Below, one piece after another: positions 36,546-46,052 of a DNA stretch of 64,000 nucleotides. Within the stretch, counting starts at the first letter, position 1; each line of letters starts with the position of its first letter. Position numbers and translations under genes: made by a program. The DNA is from an uncultured Commensalibacter sp. (GTDB lineage Bacteria > Pseudomonadota > Alphaproteobacteria > Acetobacterales > Acetobacteraceae): assembly GCA_945266285.1 (NCBI GenBank), contig CALYOP010000002.1, positions 307,886-371,885 of the forward strand. The letters are read 5' to 3'. The notes under the pieces were generated by a model that worked only from the letters and a program-made list of their open reading frames with translations, was not told where the DNA came from and ran no database searches.

Positions 36546-38777
36546 TTAAAATTGAGTTTTAGGTTTCCAGTTAAGTAACCGAAGCGCATTGGTTACAACA
36601 CAAACACTGCTGAGAGCCATAGCACCGCCAGCAATTGCAGGACTTAAATAGCCCAATGCAGCAAGAGGTATCCCGATAATATTATAAATAAATGCCCAAA
36701 ACAGACCTTCTTGAATACGTTTTCTTGTTTTTCGGGCAATGTCGAAGGTATCAACAACCAAACCAGGATGAGCTCGCATTAAAACAACGCCGGCTACTTC
36801 AGCAGCGGCATCGGTTCCTTCGCCAACGGCAATTGCGAGATCAGCTGAGGCCATGGCTGGAGCATCATTAATACCATCACCGACCATGGCAATGGCTTTG
36901 CCCTCTTTGCCTTTTGATCCCAATTCAACGATCAGATGATGTTTATCTTCAGGGGATAATTCAGCTCTGATATCATGAATGTCGAGTTGTTTTCCAATTG
37001 ATTGCGCTACTTTTTGATTATCACCGGTCAGTAAAATGACATCCATATGTTGCTGTTGTAATCTTTGTACGGCTTCTTTTGCCCCTTTTCGGATTGTATC
37101 GCTAAAAGCAATGCCGCCAACAAGATGAAACGTATTTTCTTTTTGTTGAACTAGCCAAGAAAAAGTCATTTCTTGCAGATCAGCATTGATTTCATGCGTA
37201 TTGATACCAAGATGATTCATCAAAATGTGATTGCCAAATAAATAGAAATCACCTTTGATATTACCACTAATACCACGACCATTTTCTTTGACTACACGGA
37301 AATTTTCAGGGTTTGTAAGTGGAATATTATCTTGTTTTGCACGTTTGACTAATGCTTTGGCAATAGGATGCTCACTTGACAGGGAAAGACTGGCTGCCAA
37401 AGAAAGAAGATCCTGTTCTGTATAATTATTATTTGCTGTTAAAGTAGCAACTGATAAATGTCCTTCGGTTAAAGTGCCCGTTTTATCAAAGGCAACTCTT
37501 TGAATATGTGTTGCATTTTCTAGTGCTTCAGCGTCTCGAATTAGAATGCCGGCTCTGGCTGCAGCACCGCAACCTGTAGCTAATGCCGTTGGTGTTGCCA
37601 AACCTAAAGCACAAGGGCAAGCGATAACCAGAACCGAGGCTGCATTTAACAATGCTATGGTTAAGGAAGTATTATTAGCCCACCAACATATAAAAGTGAT
37701 TATTGCACAAAGAATAACAATAGGGACGAAAACAGCACTGATTTTATCAACTAATTTCTGAATAGGTGCTTTGGAAGCCTGTGCACTTTCCACCAGACGA
37801 ACAATGGCAGCCAGACGCGTTTCATTACCTATTTTAGTTGCGCGAATGACTAATCGCCCGTTTTCATTAAGTGATCCACCCGTAACAGGATCATCTTTTT
37901 TCTTTTCAACGGGGATACTTTCACCGGTTAACATGGATTCATCAACGGCACTTTCACCGTCAATAACAAAACCATCACAGGGAATTCGTTCGCCTGGAAA
38001 AATGACGAGTTCGTTTCCTATTTGAATCTGTTCCAAAGGGAGCGTTTCTGTTTCACCATTAATCAGCCGGTGGGCAATATCGGGTCTAAGCGAATGTAAG
38101 GCATGAATTGACGATGCAGCTTTATGACGTGCTCTTTTTTCTAACCAATGTCCAAATAATATGAAGGTAATAATCAAAGAGGAACCTTCATAATAAAGTG
38201 TGGTTTCCCCTTGATATTTCCCTATAAATTCTCCGATTAATAAACAGGTGCTTAATCCCCATGCTGCTGTTGAACCTAAAGCAACCAATAGATCCATATT
38301 GCCACTGCCGGATATGAGCGCACGGTAACCAGCGACATAGAAATTTTTTCCTAACCAGAATTGTACCGGTGTTGCGAGTAGAAATTGAACCCATCCCGGT
38401 AACATCCAAGAATGATGAATCATACCAGCAATCATTGAAAGTAATAACGGCGCTGATAACAGTGCTGCCATAATCAAATGAAACTGTTCTTTATGATCCT
38501 GATTTTCTGTTTTTGATGGAGATTTTTTCGAAGGATCAAGAAACTGTGCTTCATAGCCAGCTTTATGAACAATTGCTTCAATTTCTGTAATGGCCGTTTG
38601 TTGGTTTTGTCCGGCTTGTAATGTGACTCTTGCCTGTTCAGTCGTTAAATTTACGGTGGCATCTTTAACTGAAGCAACTTTATGAATGGCTTTTTCTACA
38701 CGTCTTACACAAGATGCGCAGGTCATTCCCGTAATAGCAAAATCAAGATTGGTGTTTGGAGTGGTTTTAGAATTCAT
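36546..38777 (-). CDS. copA: Copper-exporting P1B-type ATPase
   Basis: Pumps Cu(I) out of the cytoplasm. One N-terminal heavy-metal-associated domain (residues ~11-76, GMTCASCVRRVEKA), then eight predicted membrane helices, the intramembrane metal site ACPCALGLATP, the actuator motif MLTGESIPV, the phosphorylation site DKTGTLTEG, the SEHPIAKAL motif, and MVGDGINDAPAMA. 743 residues is typical for a one-HMA-domain copper ATPase. The gene is divergent from copZ, so both may be copper-induced together, but no CueR-type operator was recognised in the 199-base gap. Confidence 0.95.
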   Translation of the reverse strand: MNSKTTPNTNLDFAITGMTCASCVRRVEKAIHKVASVKDATVNLTTEQARVTLQAGQNQQTAITEIEAIVHKAGYEAQFLDPSKKSPSKTENQDHKEQFHLIMAALLSAPLLLSMIAGMIHHSWMLPGWVQFLLATPVQFWLGKNFYVAGYRALISGSGNMDLLVALGSTAAWGLSTCLLIGEFIGKYQGETTLYYEGSSLIITFILFGHWLEKRARHKAASSIHALHSLRPDIAHRLINGETETLPLEQIQIGNELVIFPGERIPCDGFVIDGESAVDESMLTGESIPVEKKKDDPVTGGSLNENGRLVIRATKIGNETRLAAIVRLVESAQASKAPIQKLVDKISAVFVPIVILCAIITFICWWANNTSLTIALLNAASVLVIACPCALGLATPTALATGCGAAARAGILIRDAEALENATHIQRVAFDKTGTLTEGHLSVATLTANNNYTEQDLLSLAASLSLSSEHPIAKALVKRAKQDNIPLTNPENFRVVKENGRGISGNIKGDFYLFGNHILMNHLGINTHEINADLQEMTFSWLVQQKENTFHLVGGIAFSDTIRKGAKEAVQRLQQQHMDVILLTGDNQKVAQSIGKQLDIHDIRAELSPEDKHHLIVELGSKGKEGKAIAMVGDGINDAPAMASADLAIAVGEGTDAAAEVAGVVLMRAHPGLVVDTFDIARKTRKRIQEGLFWAFIYNIIGIPLAALGYLSPAIAGGAMALSSVCVVTNALRLLNWKPKTQF

Positions 38778-38976
38778 AGGATATTGACGTTCAGATTAAC
38801 GAATGAAGACGGGTTTTGATAAAAGCAGGAAAACGCTTTTATAAATAGTTTGTTGCAAGATCAAAAACTTGAGCAAAAGCGATTTATGGCTAGAAAGCAA
38901 ATATTTTATGGATTAGATTATAACAATAAGACTTATTTTCAATAAAATAATGAATAATATTGAAAGGAAAAAAGTA

Positions 38977-39168
38977 ATGGAGACCTATCACGTCAAAGGG
39001 ATGACCTGTCAGCATTGTGTTCGTGCTGTTACCGAGGCAATTAAGGGACTACCTAATGTCGAAGACGTTCAAGTTGATCTTGAAAGTGGCGTTGTCAAGA
39101 TTAAAGGCAATCCCGATAAGGTAGCTGTTAAAAAAGCTATTGAAGAAGAAGGCTATACGCTCGCTTAA
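38977..39168 (+). CDS. copZ: Copper chaperone CopZ-like HMA protein
   Basis: Single heavy-metal-associated domain of 63 residues with the metal-binding motif GMTCQHCVRAV near the N-terminus and the ferredoxin-like ending EEEGYTLA. It probably carries Cu(I) to CopA. The start is placed at ATG 38977 because AAGGA (38964-38968) lies eight bases upstream; an ATG at 38950 would add nine polar residues before the beta-strand that normally begins the domain. A strong terminator follows. Confidence 0.9.
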   Translation: METYHVKGMTCQHCVRAVTEAIKGLPNVEDVQVDLESGVVKIKGNPDKVAVKKAIEEEGYTLA

Positions 39169-39174
39169 TTTACT

Positions 39175-39208
39175 AACTTTCAGATTTCAGAAAGTCTGAA
39201 AGTTTTTT
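39175..39208 (+). terminator. Rho-independent terminator after copZ
   Basis: AACTTTCAGA (39175-39184) pairs with TCTGAAAGTT (39195-39204), loop of ten bases, followed by TTTTG and a further T-rich run. Confidence 0.85.
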
Positions 39209-39215
39209 GTTTTTA

Positions 39216-40124
39216 TTAGAAACGATCCAAGCGCTTTTTAAAGCGATAAATACCGTCAATTGCTAAACGACGAAAAGGGTTATGCAAAATCTGTTTTGCA
39301 TCAATTAAACTATATTTGCCTATACTACTTAACGTATGAATCCCCTGATTATAAAGCCCACAAGCGTCATTAGGGCGTAGCTCGCCAGTTATATGCGCTT
39401 CAAAATCTTGGTGGGTTAAAGTTGTTATTTGTAGAAAAACCAAGCTTCCGCCGTAAGTATAGCTGCAATTTTGTGTAGGGAGTATAATTCCTTGGTCAGT
39501 TAATATGACATTTCCACCGGGTCTGGAACTTTCAGGCGTCACACGAACTGGGTTTTTAGGATGTAAGTGCCAAGGCCCAGTCAAATTTTTGGCCCATGCA
39601 ATACAAAGCGCACCTTGACGGCTGAGGCCGGCTTGAACAGGTGTGTAGAACATCCACCAATGATCTTGATAATAAAACAGTGTTGGATCTATTGCCATTT
39701 CTGGGAATGTAAAATCTTTGACTCTTTCCCATTTCCACGGAAACTTAACAGCGTGATATAAAGTGGTTTCCCCAGATTTATAAGATTCAGGCATAATATA
39801 AATTTCTTCCTGATCTTCAATAATCATGGGATAAGAAAGATGCCAAGATTCTTCTAAAACGGGTCTCCGCTCTTGTAAGTGGAGATGTTCATCGAAAACA
39901 AAGCCTTCGATGCGACCTTTGCGAATACGGTAATTGTAAGATTCAGCAAATAAATATAATCGGTTTTTTTTCCATATACCAAAAGGATCGGCTAGAAACC
40001 GATATGGTGGCTCTTCTGGTAACCAACAGATTTCATATCCCTTAAGAGAGGAAGATGATACAATATTTTGTACAGGCGTTTTAACAATTCCAATGCGCCA
40101 AATATCGCTTTCAAATATCGACAC
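39216..40124 (-). CDS. Five-bladed beta-propeller protein resembling the GINT1 N-terminal domain
   Basis: A 302-residue soluble protein without signal peptide. Repeated propeller motifs are visible: RFLADPFGIWKKNRLYLFAE, SYPMIIEDQEEIYIMPES, AIDPTLFYYQDHWWMFYT, RPGGNVILTDQGIILPTQ. The 'ADPF...LYLF.E' and 'YP.......YIMPE' pattern is that of the family-43-like N-terminal domain of plant glucosamine inositolphosphorylceramide transferase 1 and of bacterial proteins that share it. No separate glycosyltransferase domain is present. The gene lies 12 bases after an ABM-domain gene on the same strand. The link to sphingolipid glycosylation is suggestive only; a carbohydrate-active role is the safer reading. 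Confidence 0.6.
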   Translation of the reverse strand: MSIFESDIWRIGIVKTPVQNIVSSSSLKGYEICWLPEEPPYRFLADPFGIWKKNRLYLFAESYNYRIRKGRIEGFVFDEHLHLQERRPVLEESWHLSYPMIIEDQEEIYIMPESYKSGETTLYHAVKFPWKWERVKDFTFPEMAIDPTLFYYQDHWWMFYTPVQAGLSRQGALCIAWAKNLTGPWHLHPKNPVRVTPESSRPGGNVILTDQGIILPTQNCSYTYGGSLVFLQITTLTHQDFEAHITGELRPNDACGLYNQGIHTLSSIGKYSLIDAKQILHNPFRRLAIDGIYRFKKRLDRF

Positions 40125-40136
40125 TGCTTAAATGCC

Positions 40137-40439
40137 TTATACGTTAATTTCTGATAAAACGAGAATTTCCATCGGTCTTTGTTGATAAGGAGAGAGTGCT
40201 TTTTCGAGTTCTTTGAAATGTGCAGTATCTGCATGTTGGCTAATCGCAGAATTACTGGCCCAATGTTCAACAAAAACTAAACGCTTTGGATTGTTGATCT
40301 CACGACTAACTGTATAGAAAATATTTCCTTTTTCTTGTCGTGATTTTTGAACACAGTTCATAACTGTCGGTAGCACAAGCTGGATATCACTTTCCTGTTT
40401 GAAATCAACAATAGCAACAAGTCGTATTTCTTGATTCAT
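40137..40439 (-). CDS. ABM-domain (antibiotic biosynthesis monooxygenase-like) protein
   Basis: Small ferredoxin-like alpha/beta protein of about 100 residues, similar to YgiN-type quinol monooxygenases. It reads IRLVAIVDFKQES, CVQKSRQEKGNIFYTVSRE, and RLVFVEHWASNSAISQHADTAHF, the classical ABM core. The start is placed at the ATG at 40439, with AGGA seven bases upstream; a longer frame from 40505 would add a hydrophobic stretch without a ribosome binding site. Substrate unknown. Confidence 0.82.
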   Translation of the reverse strand: MNQEIRLVAIVDFKQESDIQLVLPTVMNCVQKSRQEKGNIFYTVSREINNPKRLVFVEHWASNSAISQHADTAHFKELEKALSPYQQRPMEILVLSEINV

Positions 40440-40688
40440 CATTTCTTCCTTAATAATTGCGACATATAATTTCTGTGCTAAGACAGGCAAGACGAAGATA
40501 GGCAAAAATCTTTTGAATTCTATTTATTTTGTTTAAAAATGTCTATGTTTCCAATTGTATAATCTAAGAATCATATAAGGTTTAATTGAGCGTGAATAAG
40601 AATTTTTATTAAACTTCAAAATAGAATAAGCATTCTTGGATAATCATTTCCTATTACTACAAAAAATAGCATTTAAGGTAAATCAAAA

Positions 40689-41477
40689 ATGAAAGATTCT
40701 CTTGCTCGTCGTCTCGAAATTGCTCAGACTATTGTTCATGAAGCAGCTCGGATAGCAATGACAATGCGCCCTCAATCGGGTAGACCACAAGGAACGCTTA
40801 AACATGCCCAGGATTGGTTGACCGAAACGGATGAAAAGGTTGAGAATTTCATTTCACAACAGATTCAGAATGCTTTTCCAGAAGATGGGTTCCAAGGAGA
40901 GGAAAAAGGAAAAACCCGAACAGGAACCTTAAGATGGGTTGTTGATCCAATTGATGGTACTTCTAATTATGCCCGCGGTAGAGAACGTTGGTGCGTTTCT
41001 TTGGGATTAATGGAAGGTGACAAACCTTTATTAGGTATTGTTGAGGCCCCATGTTTAAACGAAATTTATACAGCACGGCTAGGCCATGGCGCGTTTATGA
41101 ATGGCAAACCCATCAAAGCATCAACGGTTACCGACCCTAAAATAGCAATGGTTGAATTGGGTTGGAGTCATGTTAGCAAAATAGATGCATTTCAATCGAA
41201 TGCTAAGGCTATTTTGGAAATGGGAGCAATGATCCGTACTTTGGGTTCTGGAACAATGGCATTGGTTGATGTTGCTAGTGGGCGTTCTGATGGTCATTTA
41301 GAAATGGCTATTAATTTATGGGATGTTGCAGCAGCGCTTGTCTTGTTAGAAGAAGCAGGGGCACGCGTATCACCTTTTTTACGTGATGGTGGACTGGATC
41401 AAATGACGCCTATTCTTGCGGCTGCACCAGGGATCGCAGATCGTTTATCACAAACCTTGAACATAACCCTGTTATAA
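40689..41477 (+). CDS. suhB: Inositol monophosphatase family protein
   Basis: Magnesium-dependent phosphatase of the IMPase fold, 262 residues. Metal-binding motifs are FQGEEKGKTR (Glu-Glu), WVVDPIDGTSNYARG and NLWDVAAALVLLEEAGARV. Such proteins dephosphorylate inositol-1-phosphate or related sugar phosphates; SuhB also has a transcription antitermination role in E. coli. The precise substrate here is not fixed, so the gene symbol is by family. It is upstream of the SYLF gene in the same direction, 103 bases apart. Confidence 0.88.
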   Translation: MKDSLARRLEIAQTIVHEAARIAMTMRPQSGRPQGTLKHAQDWLTETDEKVENFISQQIQNAFPEDGFQGEEKGKTRTGTLRWVVDPIDGTSNYARGRERWCVSLGLMEGDKPLLGIVEAPCLNEIYTARLGHGAFMNGKPIKASTVTDPKIAMVELGWSHVSKIDAFQSNAKAILEMGAMIRTLGSGTMALVDVASGRSDGHLEMAINLWDVAAALVLLEEAGARVSPFLRDGGLDQMTPILAAAPGIADRLSQTLNITLL

Positions 41478-41580
41478 GAATGAAATTGACTTTGCTATTT
41501 CTTCAGAGGGATATTAAAACTTTAGACAGATAAAGATAACATCTTGTAATATATATTTAGTAGATCGAGTTAGTAAAAGT

Positions 41581-42441
41581 ATGACGGTATCACGTTCTAA
41601 GCTCAATTTCTTGTTTTCTGCACTTTTAGCAAGTGCAGCATCAATTTCTCTTACAGATGTAGCGCAGGCAGGAGTTAATAAAGAACAGGCTTTGGTTGAT
41701 CATGCGACGCTAGCTGTTCAAGATATTTTTACAGATATCCCCAAAGACAGCAAACTTTATGAAAGATTGCGTGATGCAAGAGCCGTGATGGTATGTCCAT
41801 CTATTGTTCGAATGTCATTGGTATTTGGTGGTTCGGGTGGCGATTGTGTCTTATTGTCAAGAGACGCACGGGGATCTTGGTCAAGTCCTGCATTTTATGG
41901 CGTGTCAGACGGTTCCTTTGGCTTGCAACTAGGCGTTCAAAATTCAAAAATGATGTTGTTTATCATGACAGAACATAGTTTGCGTGCATTAATTGATAGC
42001 CAATTCACCATGGGAGCAAGTGCTTCGGCTACAGCTGCATCATCCAGTAGTGACGCTGATAGTGGGGCTAGTGGTTCAAAGATAGAGATCTATACAATCC
42101 AAAAATCAAGCGGGCTTTTTGCAGGAGCAGCATTAAAAGGAAGCAAGCTTAAGATTAATAGCAAGGCTAACTATCGTTATTATCAACAGGCTGTTGGTCC
42201 CGAAGATATTCTTATTACAATGCGTGTGAATAATCCGAGTGCTGACCCCTTAAAGAGAATGTTAATCAACTTAAGTAGCAGGGCTGCACAACGTACAAGA
42301 AACCGTACTACCTATTCTAATGATCGTAATTTACAAGATCAGGATAGACCAATTGAACTTGCTCCAGAGAATTCTGGTGATAACCAAGTAAAAGGCGTTA
42401 AATCGGAAAGCCTCCCGCCGATTCAACATAAGCGACGCTAG
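41581..42441 (+). CDS. SYLF-domain lipid-binding periplasmic protein
   Basis: Residues 1-29 form a signal peptide ending near VAQAG. The SYLF (Ysc84) domain follows, with RLRDARAVMVCPSIVRMSLVFGGSGGDCVLLSR, FYGVSDGSFGLQLGVQNSKMMLFIMTE and KSSGLFAGAALKGSKLKIN as landmarks. A basic, polar C-terminal tail follows (residues ~225-286), ending HKRR. SYLF domains bind lipids or actin in eukaryotes; the bacterial role is unclear. No partner gene suggests a pathway. Confidence 0.85.
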   Translation: MTVSRSKLNFLFSALLASAASISLTDVAQAGVNKEQALVDHATLAVQDIFTDIPKDSKLYERLRDARAVMVCPSIVRMSLVFGGSGGDCVLLSRDARGSWSSPAFYGVSDGSFGLQLGVQNSKMMLFIMTEHSLRALIDSQFTMGASASATAASSSSDADSGASGSKIEIYTIQKSSGLFAGAALKGSKLKINSKANYRYYQQAVGPEDILITMRVNNPSADPLKRMLINLSSRAAQRTRNRTTYSNDRNLQDQDRPIELAPENSGDNQVKGVKSESLPPIQHKRR

Positions 42442-42455
42442 ACATATTGTTTTAC

Positions 42456-42485
42456 ATTCTATTCAGATCTATATCTGAATAGAAT
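42456..42485. terminator. Bidirectional hairpin between the SYLF gene and mltG
   Basis: ATTCTATTCAGAT (42456-42468) pairs perfectly with ATCTGAATAGAAT (42473-42485) around CTAT. Both convergent genes end at its edges. Confidence 0.75.
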
Positions 42486-42491
42486 TTACGT

Positions 42492-43481
42492 TTAAGGTTT
42501 CTTGTTTTTCTGATTTTCTTGGCGATAAATCGCGACGTTCCGATTGTGTTCGTCCAAAGTTTTTGCAAAATTATGTCCGCCTGTACTGTTTGCTACAAAA
42601 TAGAGCATATCGCCATTATAGGGGTGGGCTGCTGCATTTAATGATGCTTCACCTGGCGAGCAAATAGGTCCAGCGGGCAATCCTTTTACCCAATAAGTAT
42701 TATATGGACTAGCAATGTTCAGATCAGCATGTTGAAGTGGACGATCAAGTGCTGTTTTTCCTTGTGTTAATGCAAAAATAACTGTTGGATCCGATTGTAG
42801 CTTCATATTTAATTGTAAACGATTGATAAAAACTCGTGCAATTTTGGGACGTTCGTTTGCAAGCGCGGTTTCTTTCTCAATTATTGAAGCTAATGTCATT
42901 AAATCACGAGGTGATTTGATTTCTGCATTATTTTCCCGGTTTTGCCATATGACTTGCAATTTTTTCTGCATGGCATTTTCCATCCGGGTAAGAATCTGTT
43001 GTCGTGAAGTGCCCCATTCATATTTATAGGTTTGTGGGAGGATACGCGCTTCTTCGTTTAAATTAATTTGCCCCTGCATGAATGGGGCTTTATTAATTAT
43101 TTTTTCGATTTGAAATGCGGTAAGTCCCTCTGGGATCGTAATTTCATGCTGAACAGGAGGGGCATGTCGTAAAATAGATAAAGCTTGCTGCATTGAGACA
43201 TGTTGGGGAAAGGTTAATTCTGCAGCATGAAGGGCGCCCTGACTCCGAGTAAAATAAACAGCAGCTTGAAAGAGCCAGGTTGTAAATTGACCTTTTGATA
43301 AGACCGCTTCAGTTTGCAAGCGTTCGAGGACAATTTTATTATTCCCTTTAGGAATTACGATATTTTTCGCAACTAAAAGGGGGCCAGGACGACGGTATTG
43401 ATAAATAACGAAAGAAGTCAATCCCCAGAAGGTAGTGACCCCAATCAAAAATATGGCAATTAAAATACCAAATCTACGCAA
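42492..43481 (-). CDS. mltG: Endolytic murein transglycosylase MltG
   Basis: Cleaves nascent peptidoglycan strands at the inner membrane. One N-terminal membrane anchor (residues ~5-27), a LysM-like/YceG lead-in (EHEITIPEGLTAFQIEKII), and the catalytic block LASIIEKETALANERPKIARVFINRL with the essential Glu, then QSDPTVIFALT and SPYNTYWVKGLPAGPICSPG. 329 residues is normal. It closes the fabF-mltG end of the fab cluster, a linkage conserved in many proteobacteria, and starts 21 bases after the fabF stop. Confidence 0.95.
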   Translation of the reverse strand: MRRFGILIAIFLIGVTTFWGLTSFVIYQYRRPGPLLVAKNIVIPKGNNKIVLERLQTEAVLSKGQFTTWLFQAAVYFTRSQGALHAAELTFPQHVSMQQALSILRHAPPVQHEITIPEGLTAFQIEKIINKAPFMQGQINLNEEARILPQTYKYEWGTSRQQILTRMENAMQKKLQVIWQNRENNAEIKSPRDLMTLASIIEKETALANERPKIARVFINRLQLNMKLQSDPTVIFALTQGKTALDRPLQHADLNIASPYNTYWVKGLPAGPICSPGEASLNAAAHPYNGDMLYFVANSTGGHNFAKTLDEHNRNVAIYRQENQKNKKP

Positions 43482-43502
43482 GATTAATCCTTAAGGATAA
43501 GT

Positions 43503-44801
43503 TTACGGTACCTTACGGAATAACAGGCTGGCATTAGTTCCACCAAAACCAAAACTGTTAGAAAGCGCAATATTAATCTTGCGTTGCTGCGCTGTATGAG
43601 CAACACGATCAATAGGGCTTTCCCGAGAGGGATGATCAAGGTTAAGCGTAGGTGGTGCTACATTATTGCATATAGCCAGAAGCGAGAATATCGCTTCTAC
43701 AGCACCGGCTGCTCCTAAAAGATGACCAATAGCTGTTTTGGTTGATGACATAGCAAGATTTTTACACGCATCACCAAATAAACGTTCTACAGCTTCAAGT
43801 TCAAGATCATCAGCCATCGGTGTTGATGTACCATGCGCATTAATATAGTTAATCTCGTCTATATTAATCCCCGCATTCTTAATCGCTGCTTTCATAGCAC
43901 GATAAGCACCCGAATGTCCTTCTGCAGGTGCCGTAATATGATAAGCATCACCAGACATGCCGTAGCCAATTACTTCACCATAAATTTTGGCACCGCGTGC
44001 TTTGGCATGTTCGTATTCTTCGAGAACAACAATACCTGCCCCTTCACCCATTACAAAGCCATCACGATCCTTATCCCAAGTACGAGATGCTTTTTCAGGA
44101 GTGTTGTTAAACCCTGTAGATAAAGCGCGAGCTGAACAAAAACCGGCAATACCTAATGCACAAACTGCAGCTTCAGCACCACCAGCAACCATGACATCAG
44201 CATCGCCAAGCATAATTAAACGGCTGGCATCGCCTATGGCATGAACACCCGTAGCACAAGCTGTAACTACAGAATGATTAGGTCCCTTAAATCCGTATTT
44301 AATAGAAACATGGCCAGAAACCAGGTTAATCAAAGCCGAAGGTATAAAGAAAGGAGAAACTCGACGAATATGTCCTTCATGGACTTTGATTGAAGTATCA
44401 TAAATAGTTTGAAGTCCGCCAATACCAGAACCAATCATAACGCCTGTTGCGCATTGATCTTCTTCGGTTTGGGGAAACCACCCAGAATCTTCAACAGCTT
44501 GTATAGCTGCGACCAAACCCAGATGGATAAAGCGATCCATTTTTTTCTGATCTTTAACGGGAATCCACTCGTTAAGATTTAATTTTCCTTCGTCTTTTGA
44601 ACCTAAAGGAACTTCGCCTGCAACTTGTGCAGGGAGATTCGAAGCGTCAAAACATGTAATTGGACCGATACCACTTTCACCAGCGATCAAGCGATTCCAT
44701 ACAAATTGCGCTCCAATCCCAAGAGGACTAACGATTCCTATGCCAGTGACGACAACTCGACGACGCGACTGTGATACACTATTGATCATACGGATATCCA
44801 T
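43503..44801 (-). CDS. fabF: Beta-ketoacyl-ACP synthase II
   Basis: Elongating condensing enzyme of type II fatty acid synthesis. The Cys-His-His triad is visible: Cys182 in VVTACATGVHAIG, His in YINAHGTSTPM and His in AIGHLLGAAGAVEA. The N-terminal RRVVVTGIGIVSPLG and C-terminal NSFGFGGTNASL complete the family pattern. GAGAGG lies just upstream of the first ATG, with a second in-frame ATG four codons on. acpP ends 36 bases before it. Confidence 0.97.
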   Translation of the reverse strand: MDIRMINSVSQSRRRVVVTGIGIVSPLGIGAQFVWNRLIAGESGIGPITCFDASNLPAQVAGEVPLGSKDEGKLNLNEWIPVKDQKKMDRFIHLGLVAAIQAVEDSGWFPQTEEDQCATGVMIGSGIGGLQTIYDTSIKVHEGHIRRVSPFFIPSALINLVSGHVSIKYGFKGPNHSVVTACATGVHAIGDASRLIMLGDADVMVAGGAEAAVCALGIAGFCSARALSTGFNNTPEKASRTWDKDRDGFVMGEGAGIVVLEEYEHAKARGAKIYGEVIGYGMSGDAYHITAPAEGHSGAYRAMKAAIKNAGINIDEINYINAHGTSTPMADDLELEAVERLFGDACKNLAMSSTKTAIGHLLGAAGAVEAIFSLLAICNNVAPPTLNLDHPSRESPIDRVAHTAQQRKINIALSNSFGFGGTNASLLFRKVP

Positions 44802-44837
44802 ATACCTCTCGAGAAAAATAAATTATTGAGTCGTAGA

Positions 44838-45080
44838 TTAGGAAGCTTGCTTTTGCTTTTCAATGTAATCAATAGCGTCCTTAACGGTTGCAATTTTTTC
44901 AGCAGCATCTTCAGGGATTTCAACGTTAAAAGCTTCTTCGAAAGCCATAACCAGTTCAACTGTATCCAAGCTGTCTGCACCTAGGTCATCAATAAATGAT
45001 GCTTCAGGGGTAACCTTGGCTTCTTCTACACCAAGATGTTCAATTACGATTTTCTTAACCTTATCGGCAATATCGCTCAT
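44838..45080 (-). CDS. acpP: Acyl carrier protein
   Basis: 80-residue acidic carrier of fatty acid synthesis. The phosphopantetheine attachment site is Ser37 in [17 protein letters not shown]. The sequence is highly typical, and AAGGAA precedes the ATG. It is a different protein from the second carrier at 61247-61498, which has a divergent sequence around its Ser and belongs to the sphingolipid set. Confidence 0.97.
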   Translation of the reverse strand: MSDIADKVKKIVIEHLGVEEAKVTPEASFIDDLGADSLDTVELVMAFEEAFNVEIPEDAAEKIATVKDAIDYIEKQKQAS

Positions 45081-45284
45081 CTGTTCTCATTCCTTCTACC
45101 TCATAAAGAGGTTTATTCTCTTAAAAGTATCTTGCTGATTGCTCTAAAAAAATCATAAAAGGCAAATTTTTTTAAAAACAAACAGCGGGTATGTAATACA
45201 AAAACCTAAAATCGCCAAGATGAATAATATCTTGCTACGCGACATAAGTAATTAATTCTACAAAAAATACAATATCAAAATGCG

Positions 45285-45293
45285 ATTATATCA
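45285..45293 (-). promoter_or_regulatory. Extended -10 element upstream of acpP
   Basis: On the minus strand TGATATAAT gives a perfect TGnTATAAT extended -10. A good -35 is not seen. It lies about 205 bases upstream of the acpP start, directly after fabG, so it would give a long leader of no recognised class. Confidence 0.35.
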
Positions 45294-45304
45294 CAAATTG
45301 ACAT

Positions 45305-46051
45305 TTAAATCATAGCCATTCCCCCATTAACATGTAACGTTGTTCCAGTAACCCATTGCGCTTCATTAGAAGCCAAATAGGTAACTGCAGTTGCAATATC
45401 GTCAACATTTCCCATGCGACCGCACGGTATTTTTGACAGTAATGCTGTCTTTTGAGTTTCAGATAATTGATCGGTCATCGCTGTTTCAATAAAACCAGGT
45501 GCGACAACATTTACGGTAATCCCACGACTGGCTACTTCTTGAGCAAGGGATTTCGTCATAGCAATCAAACCGCCTTTGGCTGCTGAATAATTTGTTTGGC
45601 CTGGGTTGCCCGTAACACCAACAATGGAAGCAATGTTGATAATACGTCCTGAACGTCTTTTTATCATCCCTTTGATTGCAGCCTGACAAAGTCGAAAAGG
45701 TACTGAAAGATTTAAATCAATTACAGCATTCCAATCAGCTTCTTTCATTCTTAATGCTAGCGTGTCGCGTGTTATACCAGCATTATTTACTAAAATATCT
45801 AACGTAGCTCCACCAAGGTTCTCTGCTTGTGATACTAACTTGTCTACATCCTCAGAAGCAGACAAGTTTGCTAGCAAAATTTTGGCTTTTTCCTCTCCAC
45901 CAAGTGACCTCTGTAATTCATGAAGCGGAGCTTCGCGTGTCCCTGATAAAATGACTGTTGCGCCTTGCTTAATAAATGCACGTGCAATGCCACTGCCAAT
46001 ACCTCCCGATGCACCAGTTATTAGGGCAAGTTTACCATCGAGTCTAAACAT
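45305..46051 (-). CDS. fabG: 3-oxoacyl-ACP reductase
   Basis: NADPH-dependent reduction of 3-oxoacyl-ACP. SDR motifs: ITGASGGIGSGIARAF, LVNNAGITRDTLALRM, INIASIVGVTGNPGQTNYSAAKGGLIAMTK (Ser-Tyr-Lys), VAPGFIETAMTDQL and VTGTTLHVNGGMAMI. The start at ATG 46051 follows the fabD stop by one base, with AAAGGTG just upstream inside fabD; an earlier in-frame start would overlap fabD by 20 bases. Length about 248 residues. Confidence 0.97.
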   Translation of the reverse strand: MFRLDGKLALITGASGGIGSGIARAFIKQGATVILSGTREAPLHELQRSLGGEEKAKILLANLSASEDVDKLVSQAENLGGATLDILVNNAGITRDTLALRMKEADWNAVIDLNLSVPFRLCQAAIKGMIKRRSGRIINIASIVGVTGNPGQTNYSAAKGGLIAMTKSLAQEVASRGITVNVVAPGFIETAMTDQLSETQKTALLSKIPCGRMGNVDDIATAVTYLASNEAQWVTGTTLHVNGGMAMI

Positions 46052-46052
46052 A

